Shown here in pieces: positions 54,783-63,655 of a stretch of DNA of 64,000 bases. Positions within the stretch are counted from its first letter, which is position 1, and the number at the start of each line of letters is the position of its first letter. Under the pieces are notes generated by a model. It searched no databases, was not told where the DNA came from, and worked only from the letters and a program-made list of their open reading frames with translations. The DNA is from an uncultured Candidatus Actinomarina sp. (GTDB lineage Bacteria; Actinomycetota; Acidimicrobiia; Actinomarinales; Actinomarinaceae): assembly GCA_902533795.1 (NCBI GenBank), contig CACAND010000001.1:74159-138158 (forward strand). The letters are read 5' to 3'. The translations under genes were made by a program, and so were the position numbers.

Positions 54783-56114
54783 TTAAACAAGTTCAAATGA
54801 CTTAATAATATTTTCTAAGCCCTCTTTTGCATCTGCAAACAACATCTTTGCATTATCGTTAATAAATAAAGGGTTTGCAATCCCTGCATAGCCTGGCGAC
54901 ATTGACCTTTTAAGAACTACGACTTGTTTAGCTAAATCTACATCTAAAATTGGCATTCCATAAATTGGAGATTCTTCATCAGTTCTAGCTAGCGGATTAA
55001 CTACATCATTTGCACCTAAAACTAATACAACATCTGTTGAGGAAAACTCAGAATTTATATCTTCTAAGGTAAACATATCTTCATAGTCAATATCTACTTC
55101 AGCTAAAAGTACATTCATATGTCCTGGCATTCTTCCTGCAACTGGATGAATAGCAAATTTCACTTCAATATTTTTATCTTTTAACGTATTTGTTAATTCT
55201 TTTACTGCTGCCTGCGCTTGAGCTACCGCCATTCCGTATCCAGGAACAATGACTACAGATTCTGCATAACTCAACTGTATTGCAACATCTTCTGGTGAAG
55301 TGCTTATTGGATCTTTTGCGTACTCATTGTTAATATTTGTTGTTCCAAAACCACCTTTAAGAACATCTAGAAGTGTTCGGTTCATTGCAGCACACATAAG
55401 TAGTGTAAGAATAATTCCAGAAGCACCTACTAAAGCTCCAGCCACGATCAAAATAATGCTATTTACAATAAACCCTGCTGACATAGCGGCAATTCCAGAT
55501 AGCGAGTTTAAGAATGCTATGACAACTGGCATATCTGCTCCACCAATAACAGCAACTCGTATGACTCCAGCAATTAATGCAACCAAGATAATGAATTCAT
55601 TTAGAAAGGTGTCCATTTCTAAAACTGCTGGAATTATTAGAATCGTAGGTAGAAATACTGAAAATATGTTGCCTAATTTTGTACTGAAGTTATTTAATTT
55701 GCCACGGAGTTTCAATACAGCAATAAGACTTCCCGAAAAAGTGAATATTCCAATAGCCATCGAGAAGATTGCTACGAAAACATCAGAAATTGGTAAGGAA
55801 GTATTAGATAACTCAACATATGCAATTGCACCAGATGCTCCTCCCCCAAAGCCATTAAATAATCCAACCAATTCAGGCATCTGTGTCATCTGAACTCGTT
55901 TTGATATTAAAACTCCAAGAAGTCCAGAAACAACAATTGTGATGTAAAAAGCAGAATCATATTTAGAAAAATCAAAATTAAAAGCACTAAATACAGCTAG
56001 TGCCATGGCCAGCATCGCAAAAGAATTTGCTCTATGTGCAGTTGACGGTCTTCCAAAGAGTTTTAAAGCAAATATAAATAAAACAGCAGAGATCAATAAT
56101 ATTGTTTCAATCAT
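54783..56114 (-). CDS. pntB: NAD(P) transhydrogenase beta subunit
   Basis: 443 residues. N-terminal helices form part of the proton channel and the C-terminal domain III binds NADP (PGYGMAVAQAQAAV). Also PVAGRMPGHMNVLLAE and VLGANDVVNP are hallmark PntB segments. With PntAA/PntAB it uses the proton gradient to reduce NADP with NADH. It overlaps pntAB by 8 bp. Confidence 0.97.
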   Translation of the reverse strand: MIETILLISAVLFIFALKLFGRPSTAHRANSFAMLAMALAVFSAFNFDFSKYDSAFYITIVVSGLLGVLISKRVQMTQMPELVGLFNGFGGGASGAIAYVELSNTSLPISDVFVAIFSMAIGIFTFSGSLIAVLKLRGKLNNFSTKLGNIFSVFLPTILIIPAVLEMDTFLNEFIILVALIAGVIRVAVIGGADMPVVIAFLNSLSGIAAMSAGFIVNSIILIVAGALVGASGIILTLLMCAAMNRTLLDVLKGGFGTTNINNEYAKDPISTSPEDVAIQLSYAESVVIVPGYGMAVAQAQAAVKELTNTLKDKNIEVKFAIHPVAGRMPGHMNVLLAEVDIDYEDMFTLEDINSEFSSTDVVLVLGANDVVNPLARTDEESPIYGMPILDVDLAKQVVVLKRSMSPGYAGIANPLFINDNAKMLFADAKEGLENIIKSFELV

Positions 56115-56394
56115 TTTTCTTGAACATTCCTAATATTCGACCAGTAACTGAAAACCCACCAACAATGTTGAGAGTTGCAAATGCAATGGCAATTAATACA
56201 ATAATTTGAAGTATTTGAGAGTCTCCTACTTCTGGATATATAAGAATTGCTGCAATTAATGTAATTCCAGAAATAGCATTTGAACCAGACATTAGAGGAG
56301 TATGTAATGTCTGAGGAATTTTAGAAATAAGTTCGTATCCAATGAAGCTTGCTAGAAAAGTTATTAACAATGTAAGTAAAAAAGTTGTTTCCAT
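56107..56394 (-). CDS. pntAB: NAD(P) transhydrogenase alpha subunit, membrane part
   Basis: 95 residues with three membrane helices and the PQTLHTPLMSGSNAISG motif of the PntA C-terminal part. In this organism PntA is split in two genes, as in Rhodospirillum-type enzymes. Overlaps pntAA by one base. Confidence 0.95.
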   Translation of the reverse strand: METTFLLTLLITFLASFIGYELISKIPQTLHTPLMSGSNAISGITLIAAILIYPEVGDSQILQIIVLIAIAFATLNIVGGFSVTGRILGMFKKND

Positions 56395-57407
56395 TATGAA
56401 CTCATTTCTACAAAAATCTCATCATCACTATTTTCTATAAATAATTCTATTAAATTTCTGACATTCTCTGAATACAATTTTGTAGCCGCATGTTTTACAG
56501 TGTTTAGAATATCTGTTTCACCAACTATCTTTACATTATTAATTTGAACAACTTTGTTTACCTCTGTCCCTTCACAGTTTCCGCCTGTTCCAGCTGCTAA
56601 GTCAATAATCACAGAATTTTCTCTCATATTTTTAATGGTTGATTTTTCAATTAATACAGGTGCTTTTTTTCCAGGTATTTGAGCAAATGTTAAAACAATA
56701 TCACTATCGAGAACTTGTTTCTTTAATGCTTCTTGAATTTTCTGATTTTCTTCTTCTGAGACCTCTTGCGCGTATACGCTATCTTGAGCTTCTGTATTTG
56801 CTTCTACAAATTTAGCACCTAAAGATTCAACTTGATCCTTAGCTTCTTTTCTAATATCAAAAGCCCAAACTCTGGCACCAAGTCTTTTTGCAGTTGCAAT
56901 CGCTTGAAGGCCTGCAACTCCAACTCCAAGAATTAACACTTTGGTCGGTTGGATGTTTCCTGCAGCAGTTGTCATCATTGGTACTACGTCGGATGTCTCT
57001 TTTGCTGCTCTCAAAACTGAAGCATATCCAAGCAAGTTGGCTTGGGAAGAGAGAGCATCTAAATTTTGAGCTCTTGAAATTCTAGGAAGTTTAAAGAAAC
57101 TTAGTACTTTGATATCAGGCCTTAAGTTTTTAATTTCTTCAATCTTTTCAAAATCAAATATTCCAATGAGCACTGCTCCTTTTTTAAGATCCTTTATTGT
57201 TTTACTTTCAATATTTTCTACACAAGCAACAATATCTAAATCACTTATTTTAGAAATAATTTTCACATTTTCTTGATTAGATTCTTTGTAGTTTAGAGAA
57301 TTAAATATATCTTTTTCTAAATACACATCAGATAGATATTTCTCGAAAGATTCGGGGTGTATTGGAGCCCTATATCCATAGACATCTGTTAAAAATCCAA
57401 TATTCAT
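56394..57407 (-). CDS. pntAA: NAD(P) transhydrogenase alpha subunit, NAD-binding part
   Basis: 337 residues, the soluble NAD-binding domain I. Rossmann motif LILGVGVAGLQAIATAKRLGA is seen in parts as GVGVAGLQA, with VIDLAAGTGGNCE further on. It resembles alanine dehydrogenase but lacks the latter's usual length and is adjacent to pntAB/pntB. First gene in pntAA-pntAB-pntB; diverges from glycerate kinase over 48 bp. Confidence 0.94.
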   Translation of the reverse strand: MNIGFLTDVYGYRAPIHPESFEKYLSDVYLEKDIFNSLNYKESNQENVKIISKISDLDIVACVENIESKTIKDLKKGAVLIGIFDFEKIEEIKNLRPDIKVLSFFKLPRISRAQNLDALSSQANLLGYASVLRAAKETSDVVPMMTTAAGNIQPTKVLILGVGVAGLQAIATAKRLGARVWAFDIRKEAKDQVESLGAKFVEANTEAQDSVYAQEVSEEENQKIQEALKKQVLDSDIVLTFAQIPGKKAPVLIEKSTIKNMRENSVIIDLAAGTGGNCEGTEVNKVVQINNVKIVGETDILNTVKHAATKLYSENVRNLIELFIENSDDEIFVEMSS

Positions 57408-57455
57408 TATTTTATTTTATTCCTATTAAGAGTTATATATAAATAAAATTAAAGG

Positions 57456-58496
57456 ATGGGAATTGCTGTATTTGCTGATAAATTTTCTGGAACTCTTTCC
57501 TCTAATGAGGTCATTAATGAAGTTAATAAAATATTTAAATATAACAATATAAAAGCTTCTTTTTTCCCTGTTACGGATGGGGGCGAAGGTTCAACTGAAA
57601 TATTTAAACAATATGGTTTTAAAACAAATGAAAATCTTATGCTGCAAGATTTTACTGGTAAGTGGATCCCTATCGAAACTTTGACAATTAACAAACATAT
57701 TTATCTTGAAACATCGCAATTAATTGGTATAAACAATTCTGAAATTAATACTTTAGATCTAAATTCATCCTGCATCGCAAAAATAATTGATAATGTAGAT
57801 GTTTTATCTATGGGTGGATCAAAAACAAATGATGCAGGTATTGGGCTGCTTAGCAAAATGGGTATTGATTTTTTAAAAAATGATGAAATAATTAAGGATC
57901 CAAAACCAAGAGATTTTGAATTAATTAATAACGTCAATGTAAATGAAGATTTTAAAACACTTAATAAAAAAATTCTTATTGATACGACCATTCCATTGTT
58001 GGGAGAAAAAAATGCTTTTAAGATATTTGGTCCTCAAAAAGGACTTAAAAAAAGTGAAATAAAAAGTATAGAAAAAAATATTGAAAGAATTTTTGACTTA
58101 CTTGAAAAAGAGCTTGAGGTAAAAATTAATCCTTACAAAGAAGGAACTGGTGCCTCTGGTGGCCTTAGCTTTGCACTCAGCGAAGTATTGGGTTGCGAAA
58201 TAGTATCTGGTTCTGATTTCTTTCTAAATGAAACGAAAGTAAACAAAAAAATAAAAAAATTTGAAAATCTGATCCTGTGTGAAGGTAAGTTTGATTTTTC
58301 ATCAATGAATGGAAAAGTTTTAGGTGAAATCTTAAAATTACATACCGGAAGCGCTTATTTCTTAGGTGGAAAGTTTGATTACAATGATGAGAGTGTTTTT
58401 AAAGATGTTTTTGAATTAGGAAACAAGGGTATGAAAGACTCTAAAAAAGAATTAAGAAATGCTACTTATAAATTGGCTAAAAAAATGAAGAGTTAG
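57456..58496 (+). CDS. Glycerate kinase (GlxK family)
   Basis: 346 residues. DKFSGTLSSNEV and TDGGEGSTE at the N-terminus and a GASGGLSFAL stretch at about 230 identify the type I glycerate kinase family. It phosphorylates D-glycerate to 2- or 3-phosphoglycerate, feeding enolase/PPDK. No other glyoxylate-pathway gene is adjacent. ATG with AAAGG upstream. Confidence 0.92.
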   Translation: MGIAVFADKFSGTLSSNEVINEVNKIFKYNNIKASFFPVTDGGEGSTEIFKQYGFKTNENLMLQDFTGKWIPIETLTINKHIYLETSQLIGINNSEINTLDLNSSCIAKIIDNVDVLSMGGSKTNDAGIGLLSKMGIDFLKNDEIIKDPKPRDFELINNVNVNEDFKTLNKKILIDTTIPLLGEKNAFKIFGPQKGLKKSEIKSIEKNIERIFDLLEKELEVKINPYKEGTGASGGLSFALSEVLGCEIVSGSDFFLNETKVNKKIKKFENLILCEGKFDFSSMNGKVLGEILKLHTGSAYFLGGKFDYNDESVFKDVFELGNKGMKDSKKELRNATYKLAKKMKS

Positions 58497-58497
58497 T

Positions 58498-58746
58498 ATG
58501 AGTATTGTCTCTCCTTGTATTAATGTTTGTGTCAGTGATCCAGAAACTGATTTATGTTATGGATGCTCAAGAACCACAAAAGAAATTAAAGAATGGTCAA
58601 AATACAGTGATCAGGAGCAATTAGAAGTAATCAGAATAAGTCGAAGCAGAATGGATGGATGGCAACAAAAATCTTTTGATAAAGCTTACAAAGAAAAAGT
58701 AGAAACTGGTACAAGTCCAATAAAAAAACAAAAACTCCAGGATTAA
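58498..58746 (+). CDS. DUF1289 family protein
   Basis: 82 residues. The SPCINVC start and CYGCSRT zinc-finger-like Cys set are the DUF1289 signature (Fe-S or zinc binding is suspected in the family). It follows the glycerate kinase by one base and overlaps the convergent GH57 gene by 4 bp. Confidence 0.9.
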   Translation: MSIVSPCINVCVSDPETDLCYGCSRTTKEIKEWSKYSDQEQLEVIRISRSRMDGWQQKSFDKAYKEKVETGTSPIKKQKLQD

Positions 58747-60452
58747 AAATTCGGTTGTTCTAATCCAAGGCTTAGATAAACCATATTTAATAAATCTTTA
58801 AAAGCCTGATCGAAGTAATAATCAACTGTAGAATCTTGATCTAATCCGTACCACCAAAACCAATCTGAACCTTCAGCAAGTAATATATATTCATAAGCTT
58901 GATCAAGTTGTTCTTGCGAAAAATTTCCAGATTTCTTGGCTTCTTCAAAATCTGATCTTGTTCTGTATAGATTGTCCCAAGCTTGATTTTCATCAGATTC
59001 GCCAATCCAGGTTGCGTAGTTTGGTTGGAACCATGAGGCTGGATAAAGTTGGTCAATAGTATCTAAATTATTTCCATACAGTTCAAGATATTCAGAGGGA
59101 GTAATTGTTTCTAGCCATTCATATTTGGTAAGTACTGAATACATTCCGTTCAGAAAATCAATTCCATCATTTGAATAGTATTCCCAAAAGTTTTCTCCAT
59201 CAGCAATGATTGATACGATGGGTACGAAATCTAGGTCAGATGTTTTTTCACGTAATTTTAGAATTGTATTTTCAAATTCATCAATTGAAAGATCTGTTCT
59301 TTTTTCTGAATAACCAAACATCTTGTCAGATAAATAATTGTCTCTAAAAAATATAGGAACTGTCTCACCATTAGGAAGGATTGTATCCCATGGTCTGTAA
59401 AGTAGCTCTGGTTTGGACGCAACTCCCCCAACCCATCGCTGGATTCTTACGTCTAATGATTTCTCAAGAGGGTTTTGCCCAGTTGCTATCCACGAAATTC
59501 CTTCATCATTAAAGTAAGGTAAAATTTCTTGCGCAACAGCACCCTCGGCTGGCCACATTCCATTAGGGTAAAAGCCAAAATTTTCAAAAAAGACATCTTT
59601 TCCTTTTCTAACATGTGCTTTTGCATCATCCTCAAAACTGAAGGTGTTGTCAGGAAAATTTGATGTGATATCGCCTATTTTTCCTAAATTTGTATTGTGA
59701 ATCAACGGAAGAATAGGATGGGCATACGGTGTTGTGATTAATTCAATATTGTTATTTCTATATGCTTTGAGATGTTCTGGAAGGACTTTATCAATTATTT
59801 CTTTATGGACTTCTAAAATTATTTGCTTATCCTCTTCAGAAAAATTATTTTCTTTTTTAACAATTGAAATTAATGGCTCAGATGCCAAATAGCTTGGGTC
59901 GGTCCATCCTAAATTAAAGAGAACTTGAAGATCTATATAATCTTGTGTGTTCCATTGATCTGGATTTTGTCTGAGATTTCTAAGTTCAACATAACGAGGA
60001 TATGTATTAATAATTCTTGAATTAATATCAAAAAATCTATCTCTAAGAAACTTTTTTTCATTGTCATTTAGTTCGTCACCTTTTATCTCGGTATGAACCC
60101 AGTAAGTATCTTTTAATCCACCTGATAGTTCATTTAATTGCTTCATTAACGTTGGTGTTAAATTAAAAGTAACCCTCAGATCCTCATACTTTTGAACCAT
60201 CTCAACCATATCAAGATAATCTTTTGTTGCATGTAGCCTAACCCAGGGTTTCGAAAAATTTCCATCAATATCTTTTGGATAATATGGCTGATGTTGATGC
60301 CATAATAACATTACATATAATTCTGGTTCTTCTAAAGGTGTTTCAACAATTGGCGCAACCGTAGTTGTTGTCTCTTCCTCTAAAACTTCGATATTAGAAT
60401 TTTGTGAACAAAAAGTAACAAACGTTAATAAAAATATTGCGTACTTTTTCAT
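58743..60452 (-). CDS. Exported glycoside hydrolase family 57 protein
   Basis: 569 residues. N-terminal signal ends in a possible lipobox (LTFVTFC; Phe before the Cys is atypical). GH57 motifs: WHQHQPYY, a GMWPAEGAV region with the candidate Glu nucleophile, WIATGQ, and [10 protein letters not shown] with the acid/base Asp. GH57 enzymes act on alpha-glucans (amylase, branching enzyme, 4-alpha-glucanotransferase). Location outside the membrane suggests it prepares oligosaccharides for the glucoside importer elsewhere in the window (inference). Confidence 0.85.
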   Translation of the reverse strand: MKKYAIFLLTFVTFCSQNSNIEVLEEETTTTVAPIVETPLEEPELYVMLLWHQHQPYYPKDIDGNFSKPWVRLHATKDYLDMVEMVQKYEDLRVTFNLTPTLMKQLNELSGGLKDTYWVHTEIKGDELNDNEKKFLRDRFFDINSRIINTYPRYVELRNLRQNPDQWNTQDYIDLQVLFNLGWTDPSYLASEPLISIVKKENNFSEEDKQIILEVHKEIIDKVLPEHLKAYRNNNIELITTPYAHPILPLIHNTNLGKIGDITSNFPDNTFSFEDDAKAHVRKGKDVFFENFGFYPNGMWPAEGAVAQEILPYFNDEGISWIATGQNPLEKSLDVRIQRWVGGVASKPELLYRPWDTILPNGETVPIFFRDNYLSDKMFGYSEKRTDLSIDEFENTILKLREKTSDLDFVPIVSIIADGENFWEYYSNDGIDFLNGMYSVLTKYEWLETITPSEYLELYGNNLDTIDQLYPASWFQPNYATWIGESDENQAWDNLYRTRSDFEEAKKSGNFSQEQLDQAYEYILLAEGSDWFWWYGLDQDSTVDYYFDQAFKDLLNMVYLSLGLEQPNF

Positions 60453-60479
60453 TTAGCAATTATAAATAATTTCTAAGAG

Positions 60480-61856
60480 TTATAAAGGCCTTAATTTTGC
60501 AGTGAAGTGTCTTAGCTGTTTTGGTTGCTCAATTATTTCATATCCTTTGAGTTTTTCTTTATTTTCAGCTAATTTTTCAAGAACCTCAGCAACATAATCA
60601 AAATGACTTTGTGTATAAGTTCTCCTAGGTGCAGCAAGCCTGACTAGTTCATGAGTAGAAGGTTCGTCTGGCTTTCCATTTTCACCAGCTACTCCAAAAG
60701 CAAGAGTACCTAGTTCAACTGTTCTTACTCCACCAATAAGATATATCTCACATGCAACTGAATGCCCCGGGTACTCATGAGAGGGAATATGAGGTACAAA
60801 TGTTTTTGCATCAATATACAATGCATGTCCACCTGCTGGCTGGACTATAGGGATACCAAAACTTAGAGCCTTTTCTCCTAAGTATGAAATAGATCTTGCT
60901 CTATATTCAAGATAGTTTTTATCTGTTATTTCTTTTAGGCCTTGAGCCAATGCATCCAGATCTCTACCTGCCAGTCCCCCATAAGTTGGAAATCCCTCAG
61001 TTAAAATCAGTAAGTTTCTTGCCTGTTCAGCTAAATCATCATCATTGAAGGCTAAAATTCCTCCAATGTTTCCAAAACCATCCTTTTTGAGACTGATTGT
61101 GCAGCCATCTGCAAGTCTAAATGCCTCCTTTGTAATATCTCTTATTTCAACATCTTTGTATTCATCTTCCCTTTGTGAAACAAACCATGCATTTTCAGCA
61201 AAACGACAAGCGTCAAGTAAAAACATTTTATTATATTTACCACAAAGCTCTTTTACTTTTTTTAGATTTTCCATAGAAACTGGTTGTCCTCCACCTGTAT
61301 TGTTTGTTATGGTCATAAGTACAAATGGAATTTTTTCATTTTTCTCTTTAAGTATTTTTTCAAGTTTATCAAGGTCTATATTCCCTTTAAATGGAGATGG
61401 CGATAATAAATCTAATCCCTCCTTGCAGAGCAGGTCTAGTGCTTCTGCTTTAACAAATTCAAAATTTGCTCTTGTTGTATCAAAATGACTGTTGCTGGGA
61501 ATAATATCTCCTTCTTTAACAGTTATCGTTGCTAAAATTTTCTCGCTTGCTCTTCCTTGATGAGTGGGAATTATATGCTTATAACCTGTAAGATCTGAGA
61601 CTACATCATGAAATCTCTGCCAAGAATGGGAGCCAGCATATGACTCATCTCCACGCATGATCGCTGCCCATTGTTCAGAAGACATTGAACCGGTTCCTGA
61701 ATCAGTCAGTAAGTCTACAGTTACTTCCTGTGATTTGAGACCAAAAACATTCCAATGTTCACGTTTTAAATATCCTTCTCTTTCTTCAGGTGTCGTTATA
61801 GGGAGAGATTCAACAGATTTTATTTTAAATGGTTCAATTATTGTCTTGAACTTCAT
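60480..61856 (-). CDS. tnaA: Tryptophanase (beta-eliminating lyase)
   Basis: 458 residues from ATG 61856, chosen because homology (KFKTIIEPFKIK) begins there; the frame stays open 51 codons further upstream in the divergent gene. PLP-Lys is in GCTISLKKDG (Lys257/258). GVRTVELGTL, YTQSH and LRHFTAKL match tryptophanase rather than tyrosine phenol-lyase, whose versions read VRSMERG and LRFFTAR. It cleaves L-Trp to indole, pyruvate and ammonia. No tnaC leader or tnaB permease gene is adjacent. Confidence 0.88.
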   Translation of the reverse strand: MKFKTIIEPFKIKSVESLPITTPEEREGYLKREHWNVFGLKSQEVTVDLLTDSGTGSMSSEQWAAIMRGDESYAGSHSWQRFHDVVSDLTGYKHIIPTHQGRASEKILATITVKEGDIIPSNSHFDTTRANFEFVKAEALDLLCKEGLDLLSPSPFKGNIDLDKLEKILKEKNEKIPFVLMTITNNTGGGQPVSMENLKKVKELCGKYNKMFLLDACRFAENAWFVSQREDEYKDVEIRDITKEAFRLADGCTISLKKDGFGNIGGILAFNDDDLAEQARNLLILTEGFPTYGGLAGRDLDALAQGLKEITDKNYLEYRARSISYLGEKALSFGIPIVQPAGGHALYIDAKTFVPHIPSHEYPGHSVACEIYLIGGVRTVELGTLAFGVAGENGKPDEPSTHELVRLAAPRRTYTQSHFDYVAEVLEKLAENKEKLKGYEIIEQPKQLRHFTAKLRPL

Positions 61857-61898
61857 ACAGGGATTGTAACTGACTTTAATCACGATATCATTATCTTT

Positions 61899-62390
61899 AT
61901 GGTTGAAATACATCAAAATATTGCAAATATTTATGAAGAAAACATTGATGAGCTTGAAGCTTTTGAGTGTGAGGATCAATTTTCTGATACACAAAGTTTT
62001 TGTGATCATTATGGTTTTAAAATTGAAGATTCATGTAACGCAATATTATTAAAATCTAAAAAACCTGACGAATTCTTTGCTTTATTTTGTGTACTGGGCT
62101 CCAACAGATTGGATGTAAATCACAAAGTAAAAAGTTTGTTAAATGCAAAAAAAATTAGTTTCGCATCTAAAGAAGAAGCTGAATCAATAACGAATCAGAT
62201 ATATGGTGGAATAAGTCCCCTCGGACTACCAAGCGAAATCAATGTATTTATTGATAAGAATGTTATGGAAAGGGAGAAAGTCTTTATTGGTGGTGGAAAT
62301 AGAGTTAGTAAGTTCTTTCTAAAGCCAGAGATACTAAAAAGCTTGACAAATGCAACAGTAGAAGACTTAACTCAATCCATCTCTACATAA
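61899..62390 (+). CDS. YbaK/EbsC-type aminoacyl-tRNA deacylase
   Basis: 163 residues. The YbaK/prolyl-tRNA editing domain is shown by YGGISPLGLP, the NVFIDKNVMEREKVFIGGG stretch and a final KFFLKPEIL. The family hydrolyses mischarged tRNA such as Cys- or Ala-tRNA(Pro). The LLKSKK region carries the conserved Lys. Diverges from tnaA over 42 bp and overlaps the next convergent gene by 24 bp. Confidence 0.85.
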   Translation: MVEIHQNIANIYEENIDELEAFECEDQFSDTQSFCDHYGFKIEDSCNAILLKSKKPDEFFALFCVLGSNRLDVNHKVKSLLNAKKISFASKEEAESITNQIYGGISPLGLPSEINVFIDKNVMEREKVFIGGGNRVSKFFLKPEILKSLTNATVEDLTQSIST

Positions 62391-62804
62391 ACTTGCAGCC
62401 TGTGGTGAAAACGCCTTTCCATTTAAGCCTGGAAATCTGCCAGCCTGTAGATAATACTTAAGAAATGTTCTCACATTTTTAAAGTCTTCATTAGAAATTT
62501 CTTGAGGGGTTGTTAAGACATTTAATGGATTTGGTAAATTTCTTTCTAAAAATGATTGTTGATCACTGTCTAGTTTTTCAATATATTCAGAAAGGAGAGA
62601 TATTGTAATCTCATAATCTTCAATAGTATTAGTACAGTTTTCATACTCGTTTACGGAAAGAGGGCTTACGTCTACTTCATAATCAGTCCTGTACTGAAAA
62701 ATTAAGACAATTATTAAAAATAATAAAACGGTGTAGAAAAAGATTTTAATTGGAAAAAAAATAACTTTTCTAATAGGCCATAATATTGCTTTAATTATCC
62801 TCAC
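62367..62804 (-). CDS. Single-pass membrane protein of unknown function
   Basis: 145 residues. A basic N-terminus and one long membrane helix (about 17-42) precede an acidic extracytoplasmic domain with Cys residues at about 57 and near the C-terminus (SLCRDG). I do not recognise it. It is 4 bp downstream of the amidinotransferase, so is likely co-transcribed. Confidence 0.6.
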   Translation of the reverse strand: MRIIKAILWPIRKVIFFPIKIFFYTVLLFLIIVLIFQYRTDYEVDVSPLSVNEYENCTNTIEDYEITISLLSEYIEKLDSDQQSFLERNLPNPLNVLTTPQEISNEDFKNVRTFLKYYLQAGRFPGLNGKAFSPQAASLCRDGLS

Positions 62805-62808
62805 AAAT

Positions 62809-63609
62809 TTATTGTAATGTAATCACAAGACACTGACAGGCTCCTCCGGATTTCATAAATTCTGAAACATTTGAAATTTCAATATTACAACCTAATTGTG
62901 CAACAGTTTCGATAATTTCAATGTTTTCAGAGGGAAATATAACTGATTCATTAATTACTACAGCATTGCATGCAAGTTGATTCGCATCATCCTCATGGAT
63001 TGGAATCAAATTAAATAAATCGGAAAATTCAGAAAGGGATTGATCTTCAAATGCAGGAGGGTAAAAAATAGCATCATTGTTTTTTGTAGGAAGCTGTTGG
63101 AAACAGGTATCAAGGTGATAGAATTTTTCATCAACTAACTTTGCAATTTTTGGAATCAATTGAAAATGATCAGCTATCAACAAAAGCGCTTCTTTATCAC
63201 TTCTAATTCCATATGAGCCTATTAAGTATTCCCCATAAACAAAAGCATCGCCGCGTCCTTCAAATTTATGTTCAGATGGAATTCGAGCAACATCATACCC
63301 ATTCTTGCGAAACCAATTCTCATAGATAACTTCCTCGCCCTGTCTTTCTTGATATTTGAAATTAGATATAAGAACAGATTTATCTTTTATTATTCCAGAA
63401 TTAGCGGTGAATACGAGATCTGGATAAACCGTATTCCCAGGAATTACATTTACTTCAGCACCACATTTTTCTATAGTAGATTTGAGTCCTCCCCATTGAT
63501 CTTTCGCTAACTCTAAATTGATCTCTACACCCTCAGTCATCCAAGGATTAATTGAATATTCAATTCGAAAATATTCTGGAGAACTCATTAAAACGGAAGT
63601 GTTTTGCAT
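62809..63609 (-). CDS. Amidinotransferase / dimethylargininase-type hydrolase
   Basis: 266 residues. The amidinotransferase fold is shown by LMSSPEYF and INPWM at the N-terminus, FEGRGDAF, YHLDTCF with the catalytic His and a C-terminal Cys in GGACQCL. The family includes dimethylarginine dimethylaminohydrolases and arginine deiminase-like enzymes; substrate is not certain. It diverges from the GNAT gene with 44 bp between. Confidence 0.85.
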   Translation of the reverse strand: MQNTSVLMSSPEYFRIEYSINPWMTEGVEINLELAKDQWGGLKSTIEKCGAEVNVIPGNTVYPDLVFTANSGIIKDKSVLISNFKYQERQGEEVIYENWFRKNGYDVARIPSEHKFEGRGDAFVYGEYLIGSYGIRSDKEALLLIADHFQLIPKIAKLVDEKFYHLDTCFQQLPTKNNDAIFYPPAFEDQSLSEFSDLFNLIPIHEDDANQLACNAVVINESVIFPSENIEIIETVAQLGCNIEISNVSEFMKSGGACQCLVITLQ

Positions 63610-63627
63610 GTTTATATTTTACATTTT

Positions 63628-63655
63628 TATACATTAAATGTATATTTTCATACAT
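63628..63655. promoter_or_regulatory. Overlapping ATACAT/ATGTAT inverted repeats in a divergent promoter
   Basis: TATACATTAAATGTATA is a 17-bp palindrome at 63628-63644, and its right arm forms a second inverted repeat with ATACAT after six bases (63638-63655), which runs into the GNAT start codon. Three half-sites in 28 bp between two divergent genes suggest an operator for both, though AT-rich chance palindromes are common. Confidence 0.4.

Noticed and set aside
55300-55893. 197-codon reading frame on the + strand
   Set aside because: Fully antisense to pntB, which has clear homology; long antisense frames arise from AT-rich codon bias.
61857-62009. 51-codon N-terminal extension of tryptophanase
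   Set aside because: It overlaps the divergent YbaK gene and has no homology; the ATG at 61856 fits the family start.
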